NCBI RefSeq assembly: GCF_000720635.1
Contig: NZ_JOCF01000005.1
Span: 124,001-188,000 of the forward strand
Origin: Streptomyces sp. NRRL WC-3742
GTDB taxonomy: Bacteria > Actinomycetota > Actinomycetes > Streptomycetales > Streptomycetaceae
Reading direction: 5' to 3'
Length of the DNA: 64,000 bases
Shown here piece after piece: positions 42,464-51,143 of this stretch. The notes beneath the pieces were generated by a model. That model was not told where the DNA came from. It saw only the letters and a list, made by a program, of their open reading frames with translations, and did no database searches. The translations under genes were made by a program, and so were the position numbers. Every line of letters starts with the position of its first letter. The stretch's first letter is position 1.

Positions 42464-43381
42464 ATGCCGTCGTCCACGTACGTCGTCGTCGGAGCCGGAG
42501 CCACCGGAGCGGCCACCGCGCGGCTGCTCGCCGAGTCCGGCGAGCGGGTCCGCCTCCTCACCCGCCGGGGTTCGGGCCCCGAGCACCCGAGGATCGAACG
42601 GGTGCCGCTCGACGCCACGGACACCGACCAACTGACCGAGGCCGTCCGAGGGGCGCGGGTGCTGGTCAACTGCGCCATGCCCGCCTACGACCGCTGGCCC
42701 ACCGACTTCCCGCCGCTGGCCGCCGCCCTGCTGTCGGCGGCGGAGCGCACCGGCGCCGACTACGTGATGCTCGGCAACGCCTACGGCTACGGGCCGCTCG
42801 ACGGGCCCGCCACCGAGGGCCTGCCGATGGCGCCCACCAGCGTCAAAGGCGCCGTCCGGGCCCGGATGTGGACGGACGCGCTCGCCGCGCACCGGGCCGG
42901 ACGGGTCCGGGTGACGGAGGTGCGGGCCAGCGACTACCTCGGCGCGGGCGCCTACTCGCCCTTCACCCTCATGGTCGGCGCCCAGGTCCTGGCCGGCGCG
43001 TCCGTCGCGTACCCGGGGGACCCGGACGCGCCGCACAGCTGGTCCTACACCGTCGACACCGCCCGCACGCTGATCGCCGCCGCGCGCGACGACCGCTCCT
43101 GGGGCCGGGCCTGGCACGTACCGTCCACCTCCGAGGCCACCGTCCGCGAGCTCGCCGGGCAGCTGGCCCGCGCGGCGGGGGCGGCCGGGCCCCGCCTGAA
43201 CCGGATGCCCCTCGCCGAGCTGGAGGCGATCGGGCGGACCGACTCCGTCATGGCGGAGTTCCCCGAGATGCTCTACCTGTACGACCGCCCGAACCTCCTC
43301 GACGCGTCCTTCACGTCGGAGGCCCTGGACCTCACAGCGACGCCCCTCGACGTGGTCCTCAAGGAGATGGCCTCCGCCTGA
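42464..43381 (+). CDS. NAD(P)-binding SDR/epimerase-family protein
   Basis: The 305-residue protein has an extended Rossmann start YVVVGAGATGAATARLLAES, in place of the GxxGxxG of typical epimerases, and continues VLVNCAMPAYDRW, DYVMLGNAYGYGPL. The S-Y-K triad is not clear: a Tyr in NAYGYG is present but the YxxxK spacing is not met, so it may be an atypical reductase or a regulatory NAD-binding protein. ATG 42464 has an imperfect GGGAG upstream. Divergent from GlxA, it is probably under its control. Confidence 0.75.
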   Translation: MPSSTYVVVGAGATGAATARLLAESGERVRLLTRRGSGPEHPRIERVPLDATDTDQLTEAVRGARVLVNCAMPAYDRWPTDFPPLAAALLSAAERTGADYVMLGNAYGYGPLDGPATEGLPMAPTSVKGAVRARMWTDALAAHRAGRVRVTEVRASDYLGAGAYSPFTLMVGAQVLAGASVAYPGDPDAPHSWSYTVDTARTLIAAARDDRSWGRAWHVPSTSEATVRELAGQLARAAGAAGPRLNRMPLAELEAIGRTDSVMAEFPEMLYLYDRPNLLDASFTSEALDLTATPLDVVLKEMASA

Positions 43382-43396
43382 GGCCCGCTCACTCGC

Positions 43397-43464
43397 CGCT
43401 CACTCCCCGGCCGCCGTCGCCCGACGCGCCCGCTCACTCCCCGGCCGCCGCCGCCCGACGCGCC
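43397..43464. repeat. 34-bp tandem duplication across the sigma-factor stop codon
   Basis: Two copies of CGCTCACTCCCCGGCCGCCG plus 14 further bases lie head to tail with one mismatch; partial copies flank them. The stop codon of the ECF42 gene (43434-43436) is inside copy 2, so copy 1 is an extra, untranslated duplicate of the gene end. Confidence 0.75.
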
Positions 43465-44732
43465 CGCTCGGTCAGGTGCCGCCGCTCCGGCGCACTCGAC
43501 GTACGGGCGGCGGCGGCGCGGTAGGCATCCGCGACGGTCGACGGGTCGGCGCCGGCCTGCTCGAGCAGGTGGGCGCGGACGGCGAGGAGGCGGTGGTGGC
43601 GGGCCAGCCGCTTGTCGGCGGCCAGTGCGGGCACTCCGTTCGGGTGGTCGTCCGAGCCGTCCAGCACCGCCAACCCCACCGCCGGCCCGTACACCATGGC
43701 GAGCGCGACGACCCGGTTGAGCGCCACCATCGGGTTGGCGTCGAAGGCGAGCAGCAGGTCGTACAGCACCAGGATCTGCGCCCAGTCCGTCTCCTCCGCG
43801 CTCGCCGCCTCGCTGTGCACCGCCGCGATCGCGGCCTGCACCTGGTACGGCCCGACCGGCCCGCCGGGCAGCACGGCGGCGATCAACTCCAGCCCTTCCT
43901 CGAGGAGTTCGCGCCGCCACAGCCGCCGGTCCTGCTCCGCCAGCGGCACCAGCTCGCCGTAGCGCCCGGTGCGGGCGGGCCGGCGGGCGTCGGTGAGCAG
44001 CATCAGGGCGAGCAGCCCGGCCGTCTCGGCGTCCTCGGGCACCAGGCGCAGCAGCAGCCGGGCGAGGCGGATCGCCTCGTCCGCGAGCCGGGGCGCGGTC
44101 AACTCCTCGCCGTCGCTGGCCGTGTAGCCCTCGTTGAAGATCAGGTACAGCACCTGCCGCACCTCGCCCAGCCGCGCCGCCAGGGCCCCCTCCCCCTCCA
44201 GCGGTACGAACCCGCCGCCCGCCGCGCGGATGCTCTGCTTCGCGCGGCTGATGCGCTGCGCCATGGTCGACTCGGGCACCAGGAAGGCGGCCGCGATCTG
44301 CGCGGTGGTCAGCCCGCCGACGGCGCGCAGGGTGAGCGCGATGCGGCTCGGCGCGGACAGCGTCGGGTGGCAGCACAGGAACAGCAGCGCGAGCGAGTCG
44401 TCGGCGGCGCCCTCGTGGGGCCCGGAGTCGGCGGGCGGCGCGAGCAGCGCGGACTGCGGGGTGGCCGTCGCGAGCGCCTCCTCGCGGCGGCGCCGGGCGG
44501 AGTCGCTGCGCACCTGGTCGAGCAGTTTGCGGCTCGCGACCGTCACCAGCCAGCCGCGCGGGTTCTCCGGCAGGCCGTCCTCGGGCCACCGCAGCGCGGC
44601 CGTCAGCAGGGCCTCCTGCACGGCGTCCTCGCACAGGTCGAAGTCCCCGTAGCGACGCACCAGCGCCCCGAGGGCCTGCGGCGCGAGTTCGCGCAGCAGC
44701 CCCTCGACCGCCGTCCCCGGCCGCCCGCCCAT
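43434..44732 (-). CDS. ECF42-type RNA polymerase sigma factor
   Basis: This 432-residue protein has sigma region 2 (RRYGDFDLCEDAVQEALLTA) and region 4 (GLTTAQIAAAFLVPESTMAQ), followed by a helical C-terminal extension of about 220 residues (LYLIFNEGYTASDGE, LLALMLLTDARRPAR, YQVQAAIAAVHSEA). That length and extension define group ECF42, which lacks an anti-sigma gene and is encoded beside YCII/DGPF proteins, exactly as here. The start is ATG 44732, with GTG 44750 as alternative; neither has a clear ribosome binding site. The extension is thought to regulate the sigma factor. Target promoters probably include the DGPF gene. Confidence 0.9.
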   Translation of the reverse strand: MGGRPGTAVEGLLRELAPQALGALVRRYGDFDLCEDAVQEALLTAALRWPEDGLPENPRGWLVTVASRKLLDQVRSDSARRRREEALATATPQSALLAPPADSGPHEGAADDSLALLFLCCHPTLSAPSRIALTLRAVGGLTTAQIAAAFLVPESTMAQRISRAKQSIRAAGGGFVPLEGEGALAARLGEVRQVLYLIFNEGYTASDGEELTAPRLADEAIRLARLLLRLVPEDAETAGLLALMLLTDARRPARTGRYGELVPLAEQDRRLWRRELLEEGLELIAAVLPGGPVGPYQVQAAIAAVHSEAASAEETDWAQILVLYDLLLAFDANPMVALNRVVALAMVYGPAVGLAVLDGSDDHPNGVPALAADKRLARHHRLLAVRAHLLEQAGADPSTVADAYRAAAARTSSAPERRHLTERARRAAAAGE

Positions 44733-44785
44733 GCCCGTGCCCGCGTTCACTCGCCCGCCCGCGCCCGTCGCTCGCCCGCCCGCGC

Positions 44786-45148
44786 TCACTCTCCCGCCGG
44801 CGACTCGTGCAGGATCGGCCACAGCTCCACGGGCTCGACGTCCGCGAACGGCATGTCCGCCGCGATCCGCTGGGCGCGCTCCAGGCTCTCGCAGTCCAGC
44901 AGGTAGAAGCTGGCCAGGTACTCCTTGGTCTCCAGGTACGGCCCGTCGGTGACGACCGGCGCGCCCTCGGCCCGCCGCACCAGCTGCGCGGCGGCGGCGT
45001 CGGCGAGCCCGTACGCGCCGATCAGCTCGCCGGTCTCGCGGTAGCGGGCGTTGAACGCCTCCTGCCGGGCGATCGCCTCCGGCCAGGCTTCGGCCGGGAA
45101 GGAGTCCCACTTGGCCTGGTTGCCGTAGATCATCGCGACGTACTTCAT
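44786..45148 (-). CDS. YCII/DGPF-domain protein
   Basis: The 120-residue protein begins MKYVAMIYGNQAKWD and contains VTDGPYLETKEYLASFYLLD, which includes the DGPF-like core DGPY-x-E-x-K-E, and ends in the PVELWPI strand. This is the YCII-related family whose genes accompany ECF42 sigma factors. It is a small cytoplasmic alpha/beta protein; enzymatic activity is unproven. Start ATG 45148 (an upstream frame extension is not needed). It is the first gene of the pair and the sigma factor follows 53 bp later. Confidence 0.88.
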   Translation of the reverse strand: MKYVAMIYGNQAKWDSFPAEAWPEAIARQEAFNARYRETGELIGAYGLADAAAAQLVRRAEGAPVVTDGPYLETKEYLASFYLLDCESLERAQRIAADMPFADVEPVELWPILHESPAGE

Positions 45149-45298
45149 TCCGGTTCTCCCGTTCCGCTGAGCGCAGCACACCCCGTCGGCATGCCGTCAT
45201 CCAAGAGGGAGACGGAGCCGACGACGCCCCCTCGACACGGCGGACGACATTCTTCCGGAACCCCTTCCGGAATCCCGTCCCGGGACCCCGTCCGAAGA

Positions 45299-46315
45299 TC
45301 ATCCGCCCCCGGGTCGCCGGTCCCGCGCGTCGAACGCCGCCAGGGAGAGCGCGCCCGGCCCGAGGGCGCGCCGCAGCGCCTCCACCTCCGTGCGGTCCAG
45401 CCCGCCCAGCGCCTCCGCGAGTTCGGCCGCCGCGTCCTCGGCGATCTCCGCCGCCACCGCCTCCACCGGCGTGCGCGGCCCCAGCTTGCTGACCGCTCCC
45501 GCCGCCCGGGCCGGGGTGAGCAGCGCCGAGGCCCGGGCGAGCAGCCACCCGGGCACCCCGGCCGCGCCCTCGGGCGGGACGAGGTACGGGCGGGCGCCGT
45601 CGTAGCGCTCGTCCTCGGCGAAGGCCCGCTGCTTCACCTTGAGCACCGGCCGGGCCTTCGCCCCCGGCACGCCGGTCTCCCACCACTCCCCGGCGGGTTT
45701 GAGGACGTACCCCTCGGCGAGGTTGTCGGCCAGTTCGGGCAGCCCGAACAGCGCCGGGACCCTGCTCGGGTACGCGACGGGCAACTGCTGCAGCGCGGTG
45801 AGCGGCCCGTGGCCGAGCAGCGGCACACAGATCAGCCCGGCCGCGTCCGCGGCGGAACGCAGCGCCCGGTCCGCCGCCCAGCGCCGCCCCTCGACCGTCT
45901 CCACGGTGGCGTCGAACGGCAGCCAGCGCAGCCCCGGCGCGTACCAGACGCCCGTCTGCACCGGCTCGGCCCCGGCCTCGACGGGCACCCGCGGGTGCGG
46001 GTACCGCCCACCGGCCAGTTCCCCGTAGACCGTCACCACCCCGCCGCCGTCCCCCCGCAGCGCGGAGGCCAACCTGGCGGCCGCCACGGCGAGTTCGGGC
46101 CAGATCCGGCTCACGCCGAAGAAGGCGTCCAGCCCCTCGTCCCCCAGCAGCTCCCGCCGCTTCGCCGCCCGCACAACACCGTCCGCCGCGCAGACCACCG
46201 CGAAGTGCGCACCGTGCACCTTCTCGGCGGCGGTCCACTCCCGGCTGCCGGGCGCGTCGGGGCGCCCCTTCGCGGGGATCTTCGGGTACGGGGTGAGGTT
46301 CTCGTCGACGGACAC
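45299..46315 (-). CDS. RNA ligase of the Rnl2 type
   Basis: This 338-residue protein has the nucleotidyltransferase motifs in order: motif I EKVHG (adenylated Lys, about residue 31), motif III-like VVTVYGELAGGRYPHP, motif IV AEGYVLKP and motif V VLKVKQRAF. They match Rnl2-like RNA ligases (PF09414), which seal nicked RNA using ATP. The start GTG 46315 has GAGGA seven bases upstream. It is not in an operon with an obvious RNA-repair partner such as a kinase/phosphatase. Such ligases are common but uncharacterised in actinomycetes. Confidence 0.82.
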   Translation of the reverse strand: MSVDENLTPYPKIPAKGRPDAPGSREWTAAEKVHGAHFAVVCAADGVVRAAKRRELLGDEGLDAFFGVSRIWPELAVAAARLASALRGDGGGVVTVYGELAGGRYPHPRVPVEAGAEPVQTGVWYAPGLRWLPFDATVETVEGRRWAADRALRSAADAAGLICVPLLGHGPLTALQQLPVAYPSRVPALFGLPELADNLAEGYVLKPAGEWWETGVPGAKARPVLKVKQRAFAEDERYDGARPYLVPPEGAAGVPGWLLARASALLTPARAAGAVSKLGPRTPVEAVAAEIAEDAAAELAEALGGLDRTEVEALRRALGPGALSLAAFDARDRRPGGG

Positions 46316-46458
46316 CCACCGATCCTCGCCGGGCCACCCGCCCCCGGGCAACGGAGATTCACCCGGCCCACCCGAAGTACGGCCTCCCTGCGCTCCGGGG
46401 GGGTCTACGGGGCCTCCAGGGTCTACGAGCCGTACGGGGTCGACGGGGTCTACGGGGC
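46316..46458. other. Short intergenic low-complexity stretch
   Basis: A GGGGTCTACGGGGCCT unit occurs twice (around 46407 and 46445) with related GGGTCTACG and GGGGTCGACG pieces between. No gene or hairpin is evident. Confidence 0.4.
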
Positions 46459-47115
46459 CTACGACGCGTCGATCGACCGCAGGTACGCGAGCACCGCCCG
46501 CACCCGCCGGTGGCCGCCGTCCGAGGCGGGCAGGCCGAGCTTGCCGAAGATGTTCCCGATGTGCTTGTTCACCGAGGTCTCCGCGATGAACAGCAGCCCG
46601 CCGATCGCACCGTTGCCGTGCCCCTCCGCCATCAGGGCGAGCACCTCGCGTTCACGTGAACTCAACGCCGCCAGCGGGTCGTTGCGCACCCGGCGCACCA
46701 TCAGCTGGGAGATCACCTCCGGGTCCATGGCGACCCCGCCGGCCGCCACCCGCTCCAGCGCGTCCAGGAACTCCTCCACCCGGCCGACCCGGTCCTTGAG
46801 CAGGTACCCGACCCCGGCGGCGCCGTCGGCCAACAGCCGGGCGGCGTACGCGTGTTCGACGTACTGGGACAGCATCAGCACCGGCAGTCCCGGCAGCTGC
46901 TCCCGGGCGGCGACGGCGGCCCGCAGCCCCTCGTCCCGGAACCCCGGGGGCAGCCGGACGTCCAGGACGGCCGCGTCCGGGCGGTGCCGCAGCAGTGCGG
47001 GAAGCACCTCGCCGCCGTCCTCGACGGCCTCGCACACCTCGTGGCCGACACTGGTGAGCAGCAGCGAAATACCTTCCCGCAGCAGGGCGTTGTCCTCGGC
47101 GATCACGATCCGCAC
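46459..47115 (-). CDS. NarL/LuxR-type response regulator (second system)
   Basis: The 218-residue protein has a receiver domain (IVIAEDNALLREGISLLL, AAVLDVRLPPGFRDEG, YLLKDR) and a LuxR HTH (SSREREVLALMAEGHGN, AETSVNKHIGNIFGKLGL). The start is GTG 47115, inside the kinase gene (13-nt overlap). Its HTH ends in the short LPASDGGHRRVRAVLAYLRS tail seen in DesR-like regulators of the MadR/DegU type. It pairs with the kinase encoded just upstream. Confidence 0.92.
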   Translation of the reverse strand: MRIVIAEDNALLREGISLLLTSVGHEVCEAVEDGGEVLPALLRHRPDAAVLDVRLPPGFRDEGLRAAVAAREQLPGLPVLMLSQYVEHAYAARLLADGAAGVGYLLKDRVGRVEEFLDALERVAAGGVAMDPEVISQLMVRRVRNDPLAALSSREREVLALMAEGHGNGAIGGLLFIAETSVNKHIGNIFGKLGLPASDGGHRRVRAVLAYLRSIDAS

Positions 47116-48386
47116 GGCAGCTCCACTCTCAACTCGGTCGGCCCTCCGGGCGGACTGTCCAGCTCGGTGACGCCGTCGAACGCGGCGACGCGGCGCTCGA
47201 TGCCGCGGATCCCGCTGCCCGCACCGGGCACGGCGCCTCCCCGCCCGTCGTCCCGCACCACGATGTGGATCGCCCGTGCGGTGATGCGCAGGTGCACCCG
47301 GCCGTGCGCGGCTCCGCTGTGCTTGGCGGTGTTGGTGAGCGCCTCGGAGAGGACGAAGTACGCGGCGGCCTCGACCGCGACGGGGGCCCGCGTCCCGCCC
47401 GCCTCGTCCTCGACGTCCAATTCGGTGGGGATCTGGCAGGCCGCGACCAGCGAGCGGGCCGCCTCCGCGAGGCCGTGGTCGAGCAGCACCGGCGGGTAGA
47501 TCGAGCGCACGGCCCCGCGCAGGGAGCGCACCGCCTGCTCGGTCACCTCGCGGGTGCGCTCGAGCATGGCGAGGGCCTCGGGCAGCCGCTCGGGTCCGGC
47601 CTCCAGCGCCCGCTTCACCAACGCCAGCCGCAGCGACACCGACACCATCCCGGCCTGCGCGCCGTCGTGCAGGTCCCGTTCGATGCGCCGCAGTTCGGCG
47701 GCGTGCGCCTCCAGCGCCTCGGCCCGGGTGACGGTCAGCTCCTGCACCCGCTCGGCCAGCGACACCCGTCGGCGGCGGGGCCGCAGCAGCGCCCGGGTGG
47801 CCAGCGCGTGCAACTGCGCGCACCAGGGCAGCAGCCACCCGGCGAGCACGGCGTACGCGAGGCCCACGGCGAAGGCCGCCGACACGGCCCACCAGGAGTC
47901 GATCTCCCAGACCAGCAGCTGCGCGGGCGCGGGCACCGCCTGCCACCACAGCGGGACGGTCAGCCAACTCGCCGCGCCCGCGCACAGCATCAGCGACAGC
48001 GCGGCGCCGAGGACGCCGAGCAGGGCGTGGACGGGCAGCCAGAGCAGGTCGGCGTAGGTGGCGCGGTCGGTCAGCATCGCCTGGGCGCGGACGAGGGGCC
48101 TGCCCTCGGCCGGCCGGTAGTCGGAGGGGATCTCGCAGTCCAACCACCGCCCGGACCACCGGCGTTGGGCGTCGGCGGCGCGCCGGAGCCGGCTCAGTGC
48201 GGGCGGCAGCAGGTACAGTCCGGGGCCGATCAGGCTCAGCACGGACACGGCGAGCAGGACGTACACCCCGGCGAGGCCCACGAGCCCCGTCCCACCGGCC
48301 GCGAGCACGTACCGCAGTGCGGCCGCGAACCGCCGCCCGAACCCCCGCAGGCCGTCCACCCCCGGCAACCCGCGTCGAACCGCCAC
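47103..48386 (-). CDS. Sensor histidine kinase (second system)
   Basis: This 427-residue kinase has four to five membrane helices in residues 25-190, including a DUF-like sensor (LLYLLPPALSRLRRAADAQ preceding region, then WLPVHALLGVLGAALSLML). The phospho-acceptor is in RRIERDLHDGAQAGMVSVSL (HisKA_3), and the HATPase has SEALTNTAKHSGA and GSGIRGIERRVAAFDG. This DLHDGAQ type is widespread in actinomycetes. GTG 48386 with GGGAGG just upstream is preferred; GTG 48398 is an alternative. It shares an operon with the regulator by overlap. Nothing nearby identifies the signal. Confidence 0.92.
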   Translation of the reverse strand: MAVRRGLPGVDGLRGFGRRFAAALRYVLAAGGTGLVGLAGVYVLLAVSVLSLIGPGLYLLPPALSRLRRAADAQRRWSGRWLDCEIPSDYRPAEGRPLVRAQAMLTDRATYADLLWLPVHALLGVLGAALSLMLCAGAASWLTVPLWWQAVPAPAQLLVWEIDSWWAVSAAFAVGLAYAVLAGWLLPWCAQLHALATRALLRPRRRRVSLAERVQELTVTRAEALEAHAAELRRIERDLHDGAQAGMVSVSLRLALVKRALEAGPERLPEALAMLERTREVTEQAVRSLRGAVRSIYPPVLLDHGLAEAARSLVAACQIPTELDVEDEAGGTRAPVAVEAAAYFVLSEALTNTAKHSGAAHGRVHLRITARAIHIVVRDDGRGGAVPGAGSGIRGIERRVAAFDGVTELDSPPGGPTELRVELPCGS

Positions 48387-48505
48387 CCCGCCTCCCACCG
48401 GCCCGGACTCCCCCGGCGGCCGACGCTACCACCGCGCCACCGACCCGCCCGTACAGCACATTCAGCGCGCCCGTACCCCACGCCTGGCGCCCCCGGACCA
48501 CACAC

Positions 48506-49063
48506 TTATCGCCCCCGAACCGCCCTCCCGAGCTGCCCGATCAGCAGTTCCTCCGCCTCTCCCGCCCCGAGCCGCCCGACCAGCACCTGCGCCGTGAGCC
48601 CGTCCGCGAGGGCGAGCAGCGTACGGGCCTCGCGGCGCGGGTCGGCGGCCCCGGCCTCGGCGAGGAGGCGGTGCAGCACCTGCTCGAACTCCTCGTACCC
48701 GGTGCGCAGCACCTCCGCCAGGGCGGGGTTGACGGCCGCCCGGGCGACGAAGGCCAGCCAGATGCGCGCCTCGGCGCGGTGCTCCTCGCGCAGCAGCGCC
48801 ACCTCGGTGACGGCGTGGGCGAGGGCGTCCTCGGCGGGCCGGGCGCGGACGCGGTCGGTGATCCGCGTGCCGATGTGGGCGAGGGCGAAGCGCAGCATCT
48901 CCTCCTTGGTGCGGAAGCACCGCTGGACGGCGCCCATCGACACCTCGGCGCGGGCGGCCACGTCCCGCAGGGTGGCCCCTTCGAGTCCGCGTTCGTCGAT
49001 GAGGGCGCAGACGGCCTCGGCGATCCGCCGCCGCCGCTCCTCGTGGTCGACCTGCCTGGGCAA
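48506..49063 (-). CDS. TetR-family repressor
   Basis: The 185-residue protein has a TetR HTH: ALIDERGLEGATLRDVAARA then EVSMGAVQRCFRTKEE. A C-terminal ligand-binding helical domain follows. Translation starts at TTG 49063 behind AAGGAG. It is divergent from the amidase gene, and the gap holds two matched palindromes, most simply the operators through which it controls both genes. Confidence 0.9.
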   Translation of the reverse strand: MPRQVDHEERRRRIAEAVCALIDERGLEGATLRDVAARAEVSMGAVQRCFRTKEEMLRFALAHIGTRITDRVRARPAEDALAHAVTEVALLREEHRAEARIWLAFVARAAVNPALAEVLRTGYEEFEQVLHRLLAEAGAADPRREARTLLALADGLTAQVLVGRLGAGEAEELLIGQLGRAVRGR

Positions 49064-49091
49064 CGGATCGCTCCTTCCTCGAACTTAATCC

Positions 49092-49139
49092 GATGCGAGT
49101 GTATCGGTTCCTCGGCTACGGTTCCGATGCAAGCGCATC
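49092..49139. promoter_or_regulatory. Twin TetR operators between tetR and the amidase gene
   Basis: GATGCAAGCGCATC (49126-49139) is a perfect GATGC-4-GCATC palindrome, and GATGCGAGTGTATC (49092-49105) is the same with one mismatch. Their centres are 34 bp apart. Two matched sites in a 98-bp divergent promoter region are strong evidence for binding by the adjacent TetR. Confidence 0.7.
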
Positions 49140-49161
49140 GCCAACAGGGAAGGGGCCGACC

Positions 49162-50571
49162 GTGCTCCTCTGGAAACTGCCCGCCGCCGCACTCGCCGCC
49201 GCCGTCCGCACCGGGGAGGTGTCCGCCCGCGAGGTCGTCGACGCCCACCTCGACCGGATCGCCGAGGTGAACCCGCAGGTCAACGCCGTCACCCAGCTCC
49301 TCGCCGACCGGTCCTGCGCCGCCGCCGACGGCATCGACCGGCGCCGCGCGGCGGGCGAGACCCTGGGCCCGCTCGCCGGGGTACCGTTCACCGTCAAGGA
49401 GTCCACCCCGATCGAGGGCGTGCCCACCACCTTCGGCCTGCGCCGCTTCTCCGCGCTCACCGCCCGCGCCGACGCCGTCCCCGTCGCCCGGCTGCGCGCC
49501 GCCGGGGCGATCCCGATCGGCCACAGCAACCTGCCGACCCTGATCCTCTCCGGCATGCACACCCGCAGCGAGCTCTACGGCGACACCCGCAACCCCTGGG
49601 ACGCCACCCGCACCCCCGGCGGCAGCAGCGGCGGGGACGGCGCGGCCGTCGCCACGGGCCTGGCCCCGCTCGGGCTCGGCAACGACTCCGGCGGCTCCGT
49701 ACGCGTCCCGGCCTCCTTCTGCGGCGTCGCCGCCCTCAAGCCGACCACCGGCCGCTTCCCCGCCGACCAGCGCGTCCTCGGCCCGGAGGACCCGGGGCTC
49801 GCCTCCCAACTCCTCGTCGTGGACGGCCCGCTGGCCCGTACGGTCGGAGACCTGCGGCTCGCCTACGAGACCCTGGCGGGCCCCGACCCGCGCGACCCGC
49901 GCGCCGTCCCGGTGCCGCTGTACGGCCCGGCGCCGGAGCGGCCCGTCCGCGTCGCCCTGGTCGCCGACCCGGGCGGGCACGGCGTCCACCCCACCGTCCG
50001 CGCCGCGCTCGACAGGGCCGCCGAGGCCCTGCGCGACGCCGGCCACGAGGTGCACGAACTCGCGGACCTGCCCCGCTTCGACGAGACGACGGAGTACTAC
50101 CACAGCTTCCCCGTCACCGAGTTCGCCCCGAGCTGGCCCGCCGTGCGCGAGCTACTCGGCGAGGCGGCCACCCGCTACATCGACTTCACCATGCGCCGCA
50201 CCCCGCCGATGGACGCGGCCGGGCTGATGCGGATGGCGAGCGCCACGGCGGGCATCCGCCGCGAATGGGCCGCGCTCATGCAGGACTACCCGCTGGTCCT
50301 CGGCCCGGTCTTCACGGAGCCCCCGGTCGAACCCGGCCTGGAGTCCAGCTCCCAGGAGGGCCGCGACCGTGTGGCCGAGGCCATGCGCCTGTGCTGCGCG
50401 ACCACCCTGCTCGGCCTCCCGGCGGTCGCCGTGCCGACGGGCCTCGCGGAGGACGGCCTGCCGGTCGGCGTACAGCTCGTCGGCTCCGCCTTCCGCGAGG
50501 ACCTCTGCCTCGCGGCGGCGCAGTCGGTGGAGGACCGCCTCGGCACCTTCACACCCGTCGACCCGCGCTGA
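49162..50571 (+). CDS. Amidase-signature family hydrolase
   Basis: The 469-residue enzyme carries the amidase signature: catalytic Lys in PFTVKES, the Gly/Ser-rich GGSSGGDGAAVATGLAPL with the cis-Ser, and the nucleophile region GNDSGGSVRVPASFCG. It hydrolyses C-N amide bonds of unknown substrates in the cytoplasm (no signal peptide). GTG 49162 is preceded by AAGGGG. Divergence from TetR with twin operators suggests induction by the substrate. Its last codons (TPVDPR) are part of a 20-bp minisatellite that runs past the stop. Confidence 0.9.
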   Translation: MLLWKLPAAALAAAVRTGEVSAREVVDAHLDRIAEVNPQVNAVTQLLADRSCAAADGIDRRRAAGETLGPLAGVPFTVKESTPIEGVPTTFGLRRFSALTARADAVPVARLRAAGAIPIGHSNLPTLILSGMHTRSELYGDTRNPWDATRTPGGSSGGDGAAVATGLAPLGLGNDSGGSVRVPASFCGVAALKPTTGRFPADQRVLGPEDPGLASQLLVVDGPLARTVGDLRLAYETLAGPDPRDPRAVPVPLYGPAPERPVRVALVADPGGHGVHPTVRAALDRAAEALRDAGHEVHELADLPRFDETTEYYHSFPVTEFAPSWPAVRELLGEAATRYIDFTMRRTPPMDAAGLMRMASATAGIRREWAALMQDYPLVLGPVFTEPPVEPGLESSSQEGRDRVAEAMRLCCATTLLGLPAVAVPTGLAEDGLPVGVQLVGSAFREDLCLAAAQSVEDRLGTFTPVDPR

Positions 50572-50650
50572 CGCCCGTCGCCCCGCGCTGGCACCGGTGG
50601 ACCCGCGCTGACACCCGTCGACCCGCGCTGACACCGGTCGGCCCAGCATG
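50551..50650. repeat. 20-bp minisatellite, five units, spanning the amidase stop codon
   Basis: Units start at 50551, 50571, 50591, 50611 and 50631. The consensus is ACACCCGTCGACCCGCGCTG; unit 4 is identical to unit 1 and the others differ by a few bases. The first unit encodes the last amidase residues. Confidence 0.85.
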
Positions 50651-50723
50651 CGTGGAAATCGCGCCACACGTTGTCTTCGAAGGCTCTGTTCCGCTTCGGT
50701 CCGTACACGGCAGGCTGGCGGAC

Positions 50724-51059
50724 ATGCAGACAGAGATCCTTGATCAGGAGGGCTACGCCTCCTCCTTCGTCGACGACGCCCCGGCCCACCAGCTGTTCCC
50801 GGGCATCCAGTTGCGCACCCTGTGGCAGGGGGCGGGCGGGTCCTCCGCCCACGTGGTGCAGCTGGAGGCGGGTTCCACCTGGGAGGGGCGCGACGTCCAC
50901 GAGCCCGGTCCGGAGGAGGTCTACGTGGTGTCCGGCACCTTCAACGACGGGGCCCGCGACTACCCCGCCGGAACGTTCCTGCACGCCCCGGCCGGGTCCT
51001 GGCACGTGCCGTCCAGCAGCACCGGCTGCACCCTGTTCGTCTTCTACCCCGAGGGCTGA
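50724..51059 (+). CDS. Small cupin-domain protein (ChrR-like cupin)
   Basis: The 111-residue protein is a single cupin barrel: WEGRDVHEPGPEEVYVVSG has the first metal motif in partial form (His, Glu, Glu), and GTFLHAPAGSWHVP the second (His). It resembles anti-sigma/ChrR-type cupins of about this length. ATG 50724 is preceded by GGCGGAC. Its substrate or partner is unknown; it is not evidently co-transcribed with the amidase because the minisatellite lies between. Confidence 0.8.
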   Translation: MQTEILDQEGYASSFVDDAPAHQLFPGIQLRTLWQGAGGSSAHVVQLEAGSTWEGRDVHEPGPEEVYVVSGTFNDGARDYPAGTFLHAPAGSWHVPSSSTGCTLFVFYPEG

Positions 51060-51143
51060 CCGCCCGCCACCCGTTGCAGGGCTGTTCCACAACGAGTGGC
51101 GGGCGCCACAGCCACGCCCTCCCGTTCGTGATCGAATCAGCCG

